Shown one piece after another: positions 26,121-35,134 of a stretch of 39,325 nt of DNA. Location: positions 1-39,325 of the forward strand of contig JAJRRA010000021.1 of the NCBI GenBank assembly GCA_024279945.1, given 5' to 3'. The notes under the pieces were generated by a model. That model worked only from the letters and a program-made list of their open reading frames with translations, was not told where the DNA came from and did no database searches. The position numbers and the translations under genes were made by a program. The stretch's first letter is position 1; each line of letters begins with the position of its first letter. The stretch comes from Gammaproteobacteria bacterium. GTDB taxonomy: Bacteria > Pseudomonadota > Gammaproteobacteria > Xanthomonadales > SZUA-36.

Positions 26121-29100
26121 ATGCTGGAAAAACTTGTTGAATCCGCGCTGCATTATAAATTTTTAGTGCTGATTATCTTTGGCGTCGTGGCCGCTTTGGG
26201 GTGGCGCGCGATACAGACTGTGCCGGTCGATGCGTTTCCGGACGTCACACCGACACAAGTCAATATCTATACAGAATCACCCGGGCTTGCAGCCGAAGAT
26301 GTTGAGCAATTGCTCACATTCCCGGTCGAATCCGGCATGGCCGGACTCCCCTCAGTACAGGAAATCCGGTCCGTCATCCTGTTTGGCTTATCATACGTGG
26401 CCGTTTATTTCGACGACAGTATGGATATCTATTTTGCCAGGCGACTGGTGATGGAGCGATTACTGGAAGTGGGTGACCGCATTCCCGAGGGCTACGGAAC
26501 ACCGGAAATGGGACCAAACACATCCGGCCTCGGCCAGGTGTTCTGGTATACGCTGGAGCGCACGGATGAAAAACTTGATGCGGCGATCACTGACAGGGAT
26601 TTACGCACCATACAGGACTGGAGTGTACGACTCATTTTGCGTACCGCACCCGGGGTGGACGATGTAATGTCCTGGGGAGGACAGGAACGGCAATTCCAGG
26701 TCGTGATCGATCCCCTGCAACTGATTAAGTACGACCTCAGCTTTACCGACATCATGTCGGTTATCGAGGCTAACAACCGGCAGGTCGGCGGGCAGTACAT
26801 TAACCAGGGATCCGAGCAATACCTTGTGCGAGGACTTGGTCTTGTCGCTGACGAGCACGAAATCGGGGAAATGGTGGTCAAAGTTGAAGACGGCACACCG
26901 GTCTTTTTACGTGATGTCGCCAAAATCGAGCAGGGCAACGCCCTGCGCTTTGGCGCGGTTACCCGGGATGGTAAAGAGGTAGTCATGGGAATGGCGCTTT
27001 CACGCATTGGTGAAAATGCCGCCAGCGTAGTGAAATCAGTTAAGGAAAAAGTAGAAATTGTTAACCAGTCACTGCCCGATGGAGTTACCTTGCGCCCGGT
27101 GTATGACCGCACCGAGTTGGTTGATAAAGCAGTCTGGACTGCTGTAAAGGCGCTGATCGAGGGTTCGATCCTGGTGGCAATCGTGTTGTTTTTGTTCCTG
27201 GGTGAAGGCCGTTCTGCCCTGGTGGTTATCTCGGCGCTTCCGCTTGCCATGTTAATCGCGTTTATTTTCATGGGCCAAACGGGCATGTCAGCCAATCTCA
27301 TGTCACTGGCGGGTCTGGCTGTAGGAATCGGTATGATGGTGGATGGCGCCGTAGTCATGGTAGAAAACGCGTTTAGAATCATGGCTGAACGCAAAGCCAC
27401 TGGTGAGGCAGTAGATCGTACGGCCGCCGTGTTGACGGCGGCGCGGGAAGTCGCCAATCCCATCGCCTTCGCCATCATGATCATCATCGTAGTCTTCGTA
27501 CCCCTGTTCGCACTGGAAGGCCTTGAAGGTAAACTGTTCAAACCCATGGCATTCACCATCAGCTTCGCCATGGCGGGCTCCCTGTTGCTGACGCTGACAC
27601 TGATTCCGGTGTTGGCAGCGCTGATCCTGAAACCGAAAGAAGAACGTGACACCTGGCTGGTTCGAGTCATCAAGGCCGCTTATCTGCCATTTCTCGCCTG
27701 GTCCCTCGACAATAAAAAGAAAGTCGTTGTCGGCGCGGTGGGCTTGCTGCTGTTCAGCCTGTCCCTGTTTCCGTTCCTCGGCAAGGAATTCATGCCACAA
27801 CTGCAGGAAGGTTCGATCATGTGGCGTGTGACTTCAATCCCGTCTGCTTCACTGGATCAATCCATTCAGATTTCCAAAGCTATTGAGAATGCTCTTACCC
27901 CGTTTCCCGCAGTCAACACCACTGTGGCCATGATCGGCAGAGCCGAAAAAGGTGAAACGGCAGACGTCAATTACATGGAAATCTACACAGAGCTCAAGCC
28001 GCTGGATGAATGGACTGAAGACCGGGACATCGGGGAACTGGCGGATGCGATGCGTGAACGGCTCGAAGAGGTTGTTCCAACTGCGGTGATCGCCTTTACC
28101 CAGCCGATACAGATGCGGGTTGAAGAATTGATTTCAGGTGTCCGCGCCACCCTGGCTGCAAAGATTTATGGTCAGGATCTTGCTGAACTTGACCGCCTGA
28201 GCGAAGAAATCAAGAATGTCATCGCCGGTGTAGAAGGTGTCGCCGACCTGTCGCTGGAAGCTAATATGGGTAAACCACAAATTCGTATCCAGGTTAACCG
28301 GGATCAATTGGCCCGTTATGGACTCAATGCGGACGATGTGTTGTCGGTGGTGCGCACCGGCATCGGTAACGAGCCCGTATCGACGCTGATCGACGGGGTC
28401 CGGCGCTTCGATATCACGGCACGCCTCCACGACCATTCCCGGCAGTCGGTTGAATCCATCAAACGTATTCCGCTCACAACCGCTACCGGCGCGATCGTGC
28501 CGCTGGCTTCGGTGGCAGATGTCACCGTTGCAGAAGGGTATTCATTCATACGCCGCGAGCAACTGCAGCGCTACGCCGTCATTCAGATGGATGTGCGGGG
28601 CCGCGACGTCGACGGTTTCGTGCGTGATGCAAATGAACTTATTGATGCAAATGTGGAGCTGCCACCAGGCTACTGGATTGAATGGGGTGGGGCCTTTGAG
28701 AATCAGCAACGGGCGCTGGCGCGTCTGTCGGTGATCGTGCCGCTGACGATCTTCTTCATCTTCGTACTGCTGTATACGGCTTTCAATTCAATCAAGTACG
28801 CCTCATTGATTATCGCAAACGTACCCTTTGCCACGATTGGCGGCCTGGTCGCACTGTTTATAAGCGGCCAGTACGTTTCGGTGCCCTCGGCCATCGGATT
28901 TATTGCTGTCTTCGGGGTTGCCATGCTGAATGGTATTGTGCTGGTAAGCTTTATCAATGAACTACGCGAGAAAGGATTGACGGTCGCCGAAGCAGTCCGC
29001 CGGGGAGCAGAACTACGGCTTCGTCCCGTACTGATGACCGCCAGCGTGGCCATTCTCGGCCTGATCCCAATGCTGCTGTCCTCTGGAGTCGGTGCGGAAA

Positions 29101-29216
29101 CGCAACGTCCCCTGGCCTCCGTGGTCATAGGCGGGCTAATAACTTCAACCCTGCTGACCCTGGTTCTGTTACCTGTGGTCTACGAATGGATGGAAACACG
29201 CAAGGAGTCAACATGA
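26121..29216 (+). CDS. czcA: RND heavy-metal efflux pump, inner-membrane subunit (CzcA/CusA family)
   Basis: About 1031 residues; ATG 26121 has better spacing from GGAG (26111-26114) than the ATG at 26118. It is a full-length heavy-metal RND pump with 12 membrane helices in two halves and two periplasmic loops. The start VPVDAFPDVTPTQVNIYTESPGLAAEDVE is typical of the CzcA/CusA family. The proton-relay helix reads GIGMMVDGAVVMVENAF; the first Asp of the Zn/Co-type DxxxD motif is Gly here, so a strict Zn/Co/Cd specificity is not supported, and the CusA pattern is not exact either. The metal is therefore undecided. The last codons overlap the start of the PII-like gene. Confidence 0.93.
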   Translation: MLEKLVESALHYKFLVLIIFGVVAALGWRAIQTVPVDAFPDVTPTQVNIYTESPGLAAEDVEQLLTFPVESGMAGLPSVQEIRSVILFGLSYVAVYFDDSMDIYFARRLVMERLLEVGDRIPEGYGTPEMGPNTSGLGQVFWYTLERTDEKLDAAITDRDLRTIQDWSVRLILRTAPGVDDVMSWGGQERQFQVVIDPLQLIKYDLSFTDIMSVIEANNRQVGGQYINQGSEQYLVRGLGLVADEHEIGEMVVKVEDGTPVFLRDVAKIEQGNALRFGAVTRDGKEVVMGMALSRIGENAASVVKSVKEKVEIVNQSLPDGVTLRPVYDRTELVDKAVWTAVKALIEGSILVAIVLFLFLGEGRSALVVISALPLAMLIAFIFMGQTGMSANLMSLAGLAVGIGMMVDGAVVMVENAFRIMAERKATGEAVDRTAAVLTAAREVANPIAFAIMIIIVVFVPLFALEGLEGKLFKPMAFTISFAMAGSLLLTLTLIPVLAALILKPKEERDTWLVRVIKAAYLPFLAWSLDNKKKVVVGAVGLLLFSLSLFPFLGKEFMPQLQEGSIMWRVTSIPSASLDQSIQISKAIENALTPFPAVNTTVAMIGRAEKGETADVNYMEIYTELKPLDEWTEDRDIGELADAMRERLEEVVPTAVIAFTQPIQMRVEELISGVRATLAAKIYGQDLAELDRLSEEIKNVIAGVEGVADLSLEANMGKPQIRIQVNRDQLARYGLNADDVLSVVRTGIGNEPVSTLIDGVRRFDITARLHDHSRQSVESIKRIPLTTATGAIVPLASVADVTVAEGYSFIRREQLQRYAVIQMDVRGRDVDGFVRDANELIDANVELPPGYWIEWGGAFENQQRALARLSVIVPLTIFFIFVLLYTAFNSIKYASLIIANVPFATIGGLVALFISGQYVSVPSAIGFIAVFGVAMLNGIVLVSFINELREKGLTVAEAVRRGAELRLRPVLMTASVAILGLIPMLLSSGVGAETQRPLASVVIGGLITSTLLTLVLLPVVYEWMETRKEST

Positions 29217-29533
29217 GCACCAGAGAAATAAAAGCATTTATCCATCGCAACCGGATTGCGGATGTCGTCGATGCATTGTACAAGGCTGATTTCAGAAACG
29301 TTACCGTCATCGATGTCCAGGGCCTGCTTAAGGCTCTGGACAGCAAGGAGCAGCGGTATTCGGTGGAAATAGGACAGAAAGTGATCACCGAAGTGAAACT
29401 TGAATTGGTCTGTGAAGGCGAGGCCCGCATGACGCAGGCGGTTGAAATAATTCGGGAACACGCTAGGACCGGCCAGGCACATGCAGGGTGGATTTATGTT
29501 TCCGGCTTGTTGTCGAGAACAGAAATTACTTAA
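29213..29533 (+). CDS. PII-like signalling protein linked to metal efflux
   Basis: 106 residues from ATG 29213 (AAGGAG at 29202-29207), overlapping the stop of czcA by 4 bases. The fold pattern is that of PII/GlnB: first strand and helix (REIKAFIHRNRIADVVDALYKADF), a T-loop region (LKALDSKEQRYSVEIGQKV) and the C-terminal TGQAHAGWIYVSGL, which resembles the PII TGxxGDGKIFV loop. It is not a canonical nitrogen regulator; PII relatives beside CzcA/CusA-type pumps form a separate group (called PII-NG). It probably regulates the pump or ATPase in response to a small ligand, which is unknown. Confidence 0.8.
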   Translation: MSTREIKAFIHRNRIADVVDALYKADFRNVTVIDVQGLLKALDSKEQRYSVEIGQKVITEVKLELVCEGEARMTQAVEIIREHARTGQAHAGWIYVSGLLSRTEIT

Positions 29534-29568
29534 GACTCAACTTCTATCCCGGGGTCAGGGAGATTCAG

Positions 29569-31461
29569 ATGTCAGATGAACTTGAACATTTCACCGGTCC
29601 CTGGTGGCTGTATCCGCCCTTGCGCAACGCCCTGGTGGCAGGAGTCATCGCACTGACTGGATTTGTGTTGGGGTTCTTCTCGATACTTGACGGGAATGTT
29701 GTCAAATGGCTCTACTGGACAGCCATTCCGCTGGGTGGCTACTTCTGGGCCAAAGAAGGTGTCGAGGAACTGATCGAAGAATACGCGATCGGTATCTCCA
29801 TACTGATGCTGGCCGCAACTGCCGGCGCCGGCGCCCTGGGCATGTGGGACGAAGCTGCCGCCCTGGTGGTGCTGTTCGGTATTGCCGAGGGAATTGAGGA
29901 ATATACCTTCACCCGCACACGTAACGCCATCCGCGGCCTGTTGGATCTGGCGCCCAAAGAGGCCCGCATCATTCGCAACGGTGCCGAATCGATGGTCGCG
30001 GCGGAAACCCTGGCGCCCGGTGATGAGTTTATCGTGCTGCCCGGCGAGTCCGTACCCACAGACGGCGTTATCATGAGCGGAGCATCCAGCCTGGATGAGG
30101 CTGCTGTAACCGGTGAATCAATTCCGGTGGACAAGGCTGCCGGAGACATGGTTTTTGCCGCCAGCATCAATGGTCAATCCGCTCTCACGGTGCGGGCAAG
30201 CAAGGCCTATTCCGACAACACCCTGTCGCGCATCATCGAACTGGTGGAAAATGCCCAGGATCAGAAAGGACATGCGCAGGAATGGATGGAACGCTTCGGC
30301 CGCATCTACAGTCCAGTGGTGCTGGCAACTGCCGCTCTGTTTGCTTTGCTGCCCTACTTTACCGGTCTGACGGCCGATGTATGGACTCAAAAAGCTGTGA
30401 TCCTGCTGGTGGCGGCGGCGCCATGTGCGCTGATCATCTCTTTACCGATTGCCATGGCCGCGGGCATTGCCGGGGCGGGCAAACACGGTATTCTCATCAA
30501 AGGGGGAGCACATCTGGAACATTTGGGTGTGATCAAGACCATTGCCTTTGACAAAACCGGCACGCTCACCCACGGCAAACCTGAAATCACGGATGTGATC
30601 GAAGCGCGCCTTGATGCGCAATCAATCATCAGCCTGGCGGCAGGTCTTGAACGCCACTCGGGCCATCCCCTGGCCCGTGCCGTGGTCAAATATGCCGAAA
30701 AACAAAACATCATCACCGCTGACGCCAGTCAAACGCAATCCCTGACCGGTTCCGGCATGGTGGGTGAATTCGATGGTCGCAAAAAGTACCTCGGAAAGCC
30801 GCAAATGTTCCGCGAAATGGGTGTGACACTGGAAGCTTATGAGACCCGGATTGCAGGACTGCAGGAAGATGCCAAAACGGTTATTGTCCTGGGTGACGAG
30901 CGCGGCATTGATGGCTTTATTGCTTTGCAGGACACGATCCGTGGGAATGCAGCAGAAGTAGTTTCCGATCTGCAGGCTTTGGGAATTCACACTGTCATGT
31001 TGACCGGCGACAATCAGCGCACGGCGCAAAGAGTAGCGCAGAATCTGGGTATCGATGATGTTCGTGCCGGGTTGAAACCGGAAGACAAAGTGAGCGCAAT
31101 CAGGGAGCTTGGGCAGCGGGGCGCCGTTCTGATGGTGGGTGATGGCGTTAACGATGCGCCGGCGCTGGCCCAGGCAACCTGCGGTATGGCCATGGGGGCA
31201 GCCGGCAGCGATGCGGCCATTGAAGCGGCAGATATCGCACTGATGGCCGATGATCTGGGCAAGCTGAGAGAAGCCATGCAACTGGGCAAGAAAGCCCGCC
31301 GGGTAAGCCGCCAGAATATTATTTTCTCGCTGATTATCCTGGCGATCCTGGTTCCAGCCGGCGTCAGCGGTTTGATCAGCATCACCGTTGCCGTCATCGT
31401 GCATGAGGCCAGCGAACTACTGGCGGTCGCCAATGGGCTGCGGGCAGGGATCGTCAGCTAA
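29569..31461 (+). CDS. P1B-type heavy-metal-transporting ATPase (P1B-4-like)
   Basis: 630 residues from ATG 29569. The P-type core is complete: GESVPTDG and AVTGESIPVDK (actuator), phosphorylation site DKTGTLTHGKPE, HP locus RHSGHPLARAVV, and GDGVNDAPALA. The membrane motif is APCALIISLPIA in place of CPC or SPC, and the last helices carry HEASELLAVANGLRAG, which resembles the HEGGT motif of P1B-4 pumps (Co, Fe(II), Zn). There is no N-terminal metal-binding domain. The unusual APC motif and lack of that domain leave the metal open. It is 35 bases after the PII-like gene and likely in the same transcript as czcCBA. Confidence 0.9.
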   Translation: MSDELEHFTGPWWLYPPLRNALVAGVIALTGFVLGFFSILDGNVVKWLYWTAIPLGGYFWAKEGVEELIEEYAIGISILMLAATAGAGALGMWDEAAALVVLFGIAEGIEEYTFTRTRNAIRGLLDLAPKEARIIRNGAESMVAAETLAPGDEFIVLPGESVPTDGVIMSGASSLDEAAVTGESIPVDKAAGDMVFAASINGQSALTVRASKAYSDNTLSRIIELVENAQDQKGHAQEWMERFGRIYSPVVLATAALFALLPYFTGLTADVWTQKAVILLVAAAPCALIISLPIAMAAGIAGAGKHGILIKGGAHLEHLGVIKTIAFDKTGTLTHGKPEITDVIEARLDAQSIISLAAGLERHSGHPLARAVVKYAEKQNIITADASQTQSLTGSGMVGEFDGRKKYLGKPQMFREMGVTLEAYETRIAGLQEDAKTVIVLGDERGIDGFIALQDTIRGNAAEVVSDLQALGIHTVMLTGDNQRTAQRVAQNLGIDDVRAGLKPEDKVSAIRELGQRGAVLMVGDGVNDAPALAQATCGMAMGAAGSDAAIEAADIALMADDLGKLREAMQLGKKARRVSRQNIIFSLIILAILVPAGVSGLISITVAVIVHEASELLAVANGLRAGIVS

Positions 31462-31529
31462 GCTTTGTCCGGAATGACGAGTTGATCAGAGCTTCCCTGG
31501 GTGATTCAAAATGGTGGCTAAATTCGTCG

Positions 31530-33770
31530 TCAGAAACGAAGGGACCAGGATGCTGAAACGAGCCACAGATTGTAATTGCCTGCGTTCTGACCAGGCAGCA
31601 ATACCCACGGCAGAGTATCAGGCTCAACGGAGTCCAGCGCCCAGTCCTGAGACTTCAGCCGGGCGTTTTCCGCCGTCAAGCGAACGCTGGAGCGTTTGCC
31701 CAGCGCGAAACTGCCCCATAAACTGAAGGTCTGCATCCTGCTTTGAAGGTCCGGCAGGGGCAGCGTTTCCCGGACGGCGGCGGTCACATCTATTGAACTC
31801 CGGGTGTCGGACCAGGTGTAATCCGTACCGAACTCAACACCCCTCCAGCCCCGGGCGGCGCCGAGTTCGGTAAATTTCAGCGCCAGGTTCCAGGTATCGA
31901 CATGATCTTTGCTGTCTGCGAACCAGTTTTCCAGGGGATCATCGATGGAAGCGGTGTTGAAGATATAGCGACTGGACTGGGAAGCGTCATACTTTTCCCT
32001 GGTGTAAAAACCAGTCAGAGTGAAGTACTTCACGGGATGCCAACTGCCATCCACCGTCCCTGACTGTATTTTGGCCTGATTAAGGCCGAAAAAACCCGCA
32101 TCGTAATCATCCCGGAAATAACTGGCGGAAAATCCCAGGTTGATGCGGGCGTTCGGGAACAGGTCAGCGCGCAAACGGAATTCTTCCCGATCCCTGTCGG
32201 TGAGAAAATACTTGCGCAGCAGTGGATGGTTTTGCCAGTCGTCTTCACCCACCGTACCGGGAACACTCGAGACCAGCAGCGGTACACTGCCGTTATAGGC
32301 GGAAACATCCCGGCGGGAATTTCTATAGTTGAAACTGAGTGACGCCGTACTCCATTCACGTAGCGACAAGCCGGCCAGCCAGATGAACTCATCTGAATCT
32401 TCAACCTCCTGGTAATCACGACTGTAATGGCGGTACTCAACACCGGTTTTCAGCCGAATGCCCCGGGCGATACGATAGGCCAACAGGGCATCCGCCTTAT
32501 TTGCCGCATAGCTATAGGGCCGGTTGATACGTCCTTCTTCCAGGGCGCGCTGACCCTGGGCATCTCCACCAATATAGGAGAAGAGCGCCCGCTGTGTCTT
32601 GTTGTTCCGGTCGTCATAACGGTAGCCGATGACCAGTCGGAGGCGACGACTCAATCGGCTGCTCAGGCGTGCACTGAACGTAAGAGTATCGACCCTGGCG
32701 TCCAGCGAAGCCAGCGGAACCGGTATGTGGACAGCTAAATCCGGATTGATGGTATAGGGAAGGAGTGATTCGTTCTGTTTCATCCAGCCCCGGGAAAAAG
32801 TAGCTGTCAACCGCGTTGTAGCGTTGAAATTGACAGCGCCGTTCGCGAGAAACTGCAGATACCGGTTATCGGGTTCGAGTGCGATACGGCCCTGACTGTC
32901 GGGATAACTCACCCCGTCCGCCCATTGCGACTGCCTACCATAGGGGTTCTGGAAAATGAGTGTGGATTCACCATTGCCAAAAAATGATGCGTAAACACCG
33001 GCACTGAACTGCAGCCCGGGCGTGGCGTATGCGAACATGACTTCGAGCGTATCCGTGGTCCAGTCGACTGGCGCCAGCAAAATCATACCGCGTGGATTGG
33101 TGAAATTGTAACCAAAAATACTGCCCAGGGTACGCTCACCTTTTTTGTTTTCATGCCGAAAATCCACATCGAAACTCCAGGTATCACCCAGGCTCCGACT
33201 CCATGCCAGATCCAGCCGCCGCCGGCGGGTATCGACTTTCATCCGCACGAGGTTCTCCTGCAGATTAACCAAGCCACCGGTGGTACTGCTGTTGGGGACG
33301 ATTTGCCAATCGCCCGGCAGATTCCATACACCTGCCGACTCCCCGCGAAAGGGTGTCTGGCCATCACCAAAACGACGGTTGGGTATCTCACGGTAGACGG
33401 CCTTGAAACGCTGCTTGCCCTGCTGCCGGTAATCGAATTCAAGCCGTCGTGAGTCCAGGCCGAGTCGCCAGCCCTGAACGCGCCAGCGCGTCGTGTCACT
33501 ACTCTTGGGATCGGGTCGTTTTTCCAGCAGAAAATCAGCCAGGACGTATCCACCCTTGTCCGCCAGGCCGGTGTATTTGCCGAAATGATAAGAATCATCG
33601 TCCAGATACCAGGCGCCCAGGGTAATTTCCCGGTAGATAAACGCCCCATTACCGGCAGTTCCTTTTTCGGCCTTTTCGTCCTGGATTCCGCTGTCCTGCC
33701 CCCAGGCCATGACAGGCAGCAAAAGCAAGGCAAGGACCATGTTATCAATGAGTCGACGATGGTTCTTCAT
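31530..33770 (-). CDS. MtrB/PioB-family outer-membrane beta-barrel
   Basis: 746 residues with a signal peptide (to about MAWGQ). The remainder is a large barrel of alternating aromatic and polar strands (GWRLGLDSRRLEFDYRQQGKQRF, FDVDFRHENKKGERTLG, LTATFSRGWMKQNESL) that ends in an aromatic residue (SASWSLRF), as outer-membrane barrels do. This matches MtrB/PioB/DmsF, which hold a decaheme cytochrome in the outer membrane and let electrons cross it. The N-terminal CxxC seen in some MtrB proteins is absent. The gene follows the MtrA-like decaheme gene, as expected for the complex. Confidence 0.85.
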   Translation of the reverse strand: MKNHRRLIDNMVLALLLLPVMAWGQDSGIQDEKAEKGTAGNGAFIYREITLGAWYLDDDSYHFGKYTGLADKGGYVLADFLLEKRPDPKSSDTTRWRVQGWRLGLDSRRLEFDYRQQGKQRFKAVYREIPNRRFGDGQTPFRGESAGVWNLPGDWQIVPNSSTTGGLVNLQENLVRMKVDTRRRRLDLAWSRSLGDTWSFDVDFRHENKKGERTLGSIFGYNFTNPRGMILLAPVDWTTDTLEVMFAYATPGLQFSAGVYASFFGNGESTLIFQNPYGRQSQWADGVSYPDSQGRIALEPDNRYLQFLANGAVNFNATTRLTATFSRGWMKQNESLLPYTINPDLAVHIPVPLASLDARVDTLTFSARLSSRLSRRLRLVIGYRYDDRNNKTQRALFSYIGGDAQGQRALEEGRINRPYSYAANKADALLAYRIARGIRLKTGVEYRHYSRDYQEVEDSDEFIWLAGLSLREWSTASLSFNYRNSRRDVSAYNGSVPLLVSSVPGTVGEDDWQNHPLLRKYFLTDRDREEFRLRADLFPNARINLGFSASYFRDDYDAGFFGLNQAKIQSGTVDGSWHPVKYFTLTGFYTREKYDASQSSRYIFNTASIDDPLENWFADSKDHVDTWNLALKFTELGAARGWRGVEFGTDYTWSDTRSSIDVTAAVRETLPLPDLQSRMQTFSLWGSFALGKRSSVRLTAENARLKSQDWALDSVEPDTLPWVLLPGQNAGNYNLWLVSASWSLRF

Positions 33771-33812
33771 TAGCTCCTCCTGTACCTTGGGGCACGAGTG
33801 GGCTGCGGGTAT

Positions 33813-34802
33813 TCAGCGGGTCAGCCGGATGCCGCCTGGGTGGTTCGAGCCATGTATCTGTGCATGGCAGTTCAGACATTGTTTGCCCAGTAGACGAGGA
33901 TCCGCTCCCCCCGGTGGCAATCCGGTGCCGCTGTAGACCTCGCTCGAGTGAAAACGGCCCATATGACATTGCTGGCATAACCAGGGTTGTCGGCCAATCA
34001 GCAGATCCGGATAATTCGCTCCATGGGGAAGGTGGCAATTTGTACAATCTTCTTACACCGGCGCATGTTCCCACAGGAACGGACCGCGTTTCTCAGCATG
34101 GCAGTCATAGCACTGCTCATTGAGGGTGTTGCGTTTCAAGTCACCCGGTGTGCTTGAACCATGCGGCTGATGGCAATCGGTACAGGCCAGCAGGCCAACG
34201 TACGATGCGGATGAAGTCGTTCCCTGAACCGGGTGACGGGACTGGCGCAGGAATTGTGCGCGCTGCTCCCGGTGGCAGCGATAGCACACTTCAGGCTGTG
34301 TCTCCAGTTTAAGCACCGCATCGTCGGCTGCGTGCACTTCATGGCAATCGACACAGGCTACGCCCTCGGTGTCGTGCGTACTTCCAGGCCAGTGGAACCT
34401 GGCGCGGTCATTGTGACAATTGAGGCAGACATTATTCTGTTTATCCACCGGTGTCTTGTCATCGAAGGTAATTGGCGGCGCCAATCGGGTCCCGTCCTTT
34501 TGTTTCCGCAGGTGGGACTTGCTGGGGCCATGGCAGGCCTCGCAGTCGTGATTGCCTGCGGCAAAAGGTGAACCCGGATCCCCTGTCACTCCCATGGGAG
34601 TGGTGAATATTTCATGCGCCGGTAGGTCGCGCCCCTCCTTGTGACAAGCCATGCATTGCTTCATTCCGCGGGAATATTGAGATATCGCTTCAGCTTCAAG
34701 CGCTAAAACCGGGGTAACCAAACAAAATGACAGGATAAAAATGCCCCCTCTGTCCAGTAAATGACTGGATAACCCCCTTGTACGAGCCGAAATCCTATTC
34801 AC
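33813..34802 (-). pseudogene. MtrA/DmsE-like decaheme cytochrome, interrupted by in-frame TAA
   Basis: The gene reads from ATG 34802 to TGA at 33813 (330 codons), with an in-frame TAA at 34053-34055. The signal peptide is followed by seven CxxCH sites (CMACH, CEACH, CLNCH, CVDCH, CYRCH, CTDCH, CYDCH) before the stop. Three more (CTNCH, CQQCH, CLNCH) follow in the same frame after it. The break falls in HAPV-stop-EDCTNCH, where DmsE/MtrA proteins have a coding residue (usually Arg or Gln). The ten hemes match MtrA, which forms a wire inside MtrB. If the stop is real the wire is cut after heme seven. The gene leads the mtrB-like gene. Confidence 0.85.
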
Positions 34803-35134
34803 TTTTCATCACGTTCCAACCGGTAGGCCAATCGAAACCATCCTTGTCAGTTTCAACTTACGCCGTCAAAACCTGCTTCAGAATGATGTATGTCAACTAA
34901 TTGAAGTTAGGCAAAGCATGGGCCTAAAGCCAGGCTTTAGGCGCGTAGAGAATTGGCCATTGAAACGTTGAAAACATGCAAATTTCATACGATTTATTAC
35001 TGTCATTGATCCAGATCAACTAAATGCCAGAAAGTTAAATTTTCTGAAACTTTATTGACATTACCTCATCCATTTCCGGCTTTTGAGTCGCATCATACTA
35101 GACGGGGTCTGAAAAAAACCCACAGGAGGTTGCA
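34803..35134. promoter_or_regulatory. Divergent intergenic region with FNR box and palindrome
   Basis: No gene is seen in these 332 bases. They contain a perfect 21-base palindrome (arms GCCTAAAGCC 34922-34931 and GGCTTTAGGC 34933-34942) and a perfect FNR/ANR site at 35006-35019. TTGACA (35055-35060) lies downstream but I found no properly spaced -10 for it. Confidence 0.6.
35006..35019. promoter_or_regulatory. FNR/ANR-type box
   Basis: TTGAT-N4-ATCAA, an exact match to the FNR/ANR consensus. It sits between the divergent decaheme (start 34802) and octaheme (start 35135) cytochrome genes and suggests anaerobic control of one or both. Confidence 0.75.

Noticed and set aside
26492-27673. Long antisense frame (393 codons) inside czcA
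   Set aside because: It mirrors the strongly coding pump frame; the translation is Ser/Thr/Arg-rich with no family match.
24811-34055. TAA read as an amino acid (altered genetic code) to explain both broken genes
   Set aside because: TAA is the natural terminator of merR, the MttB-like gene and the octaheme cytochrome in this window.
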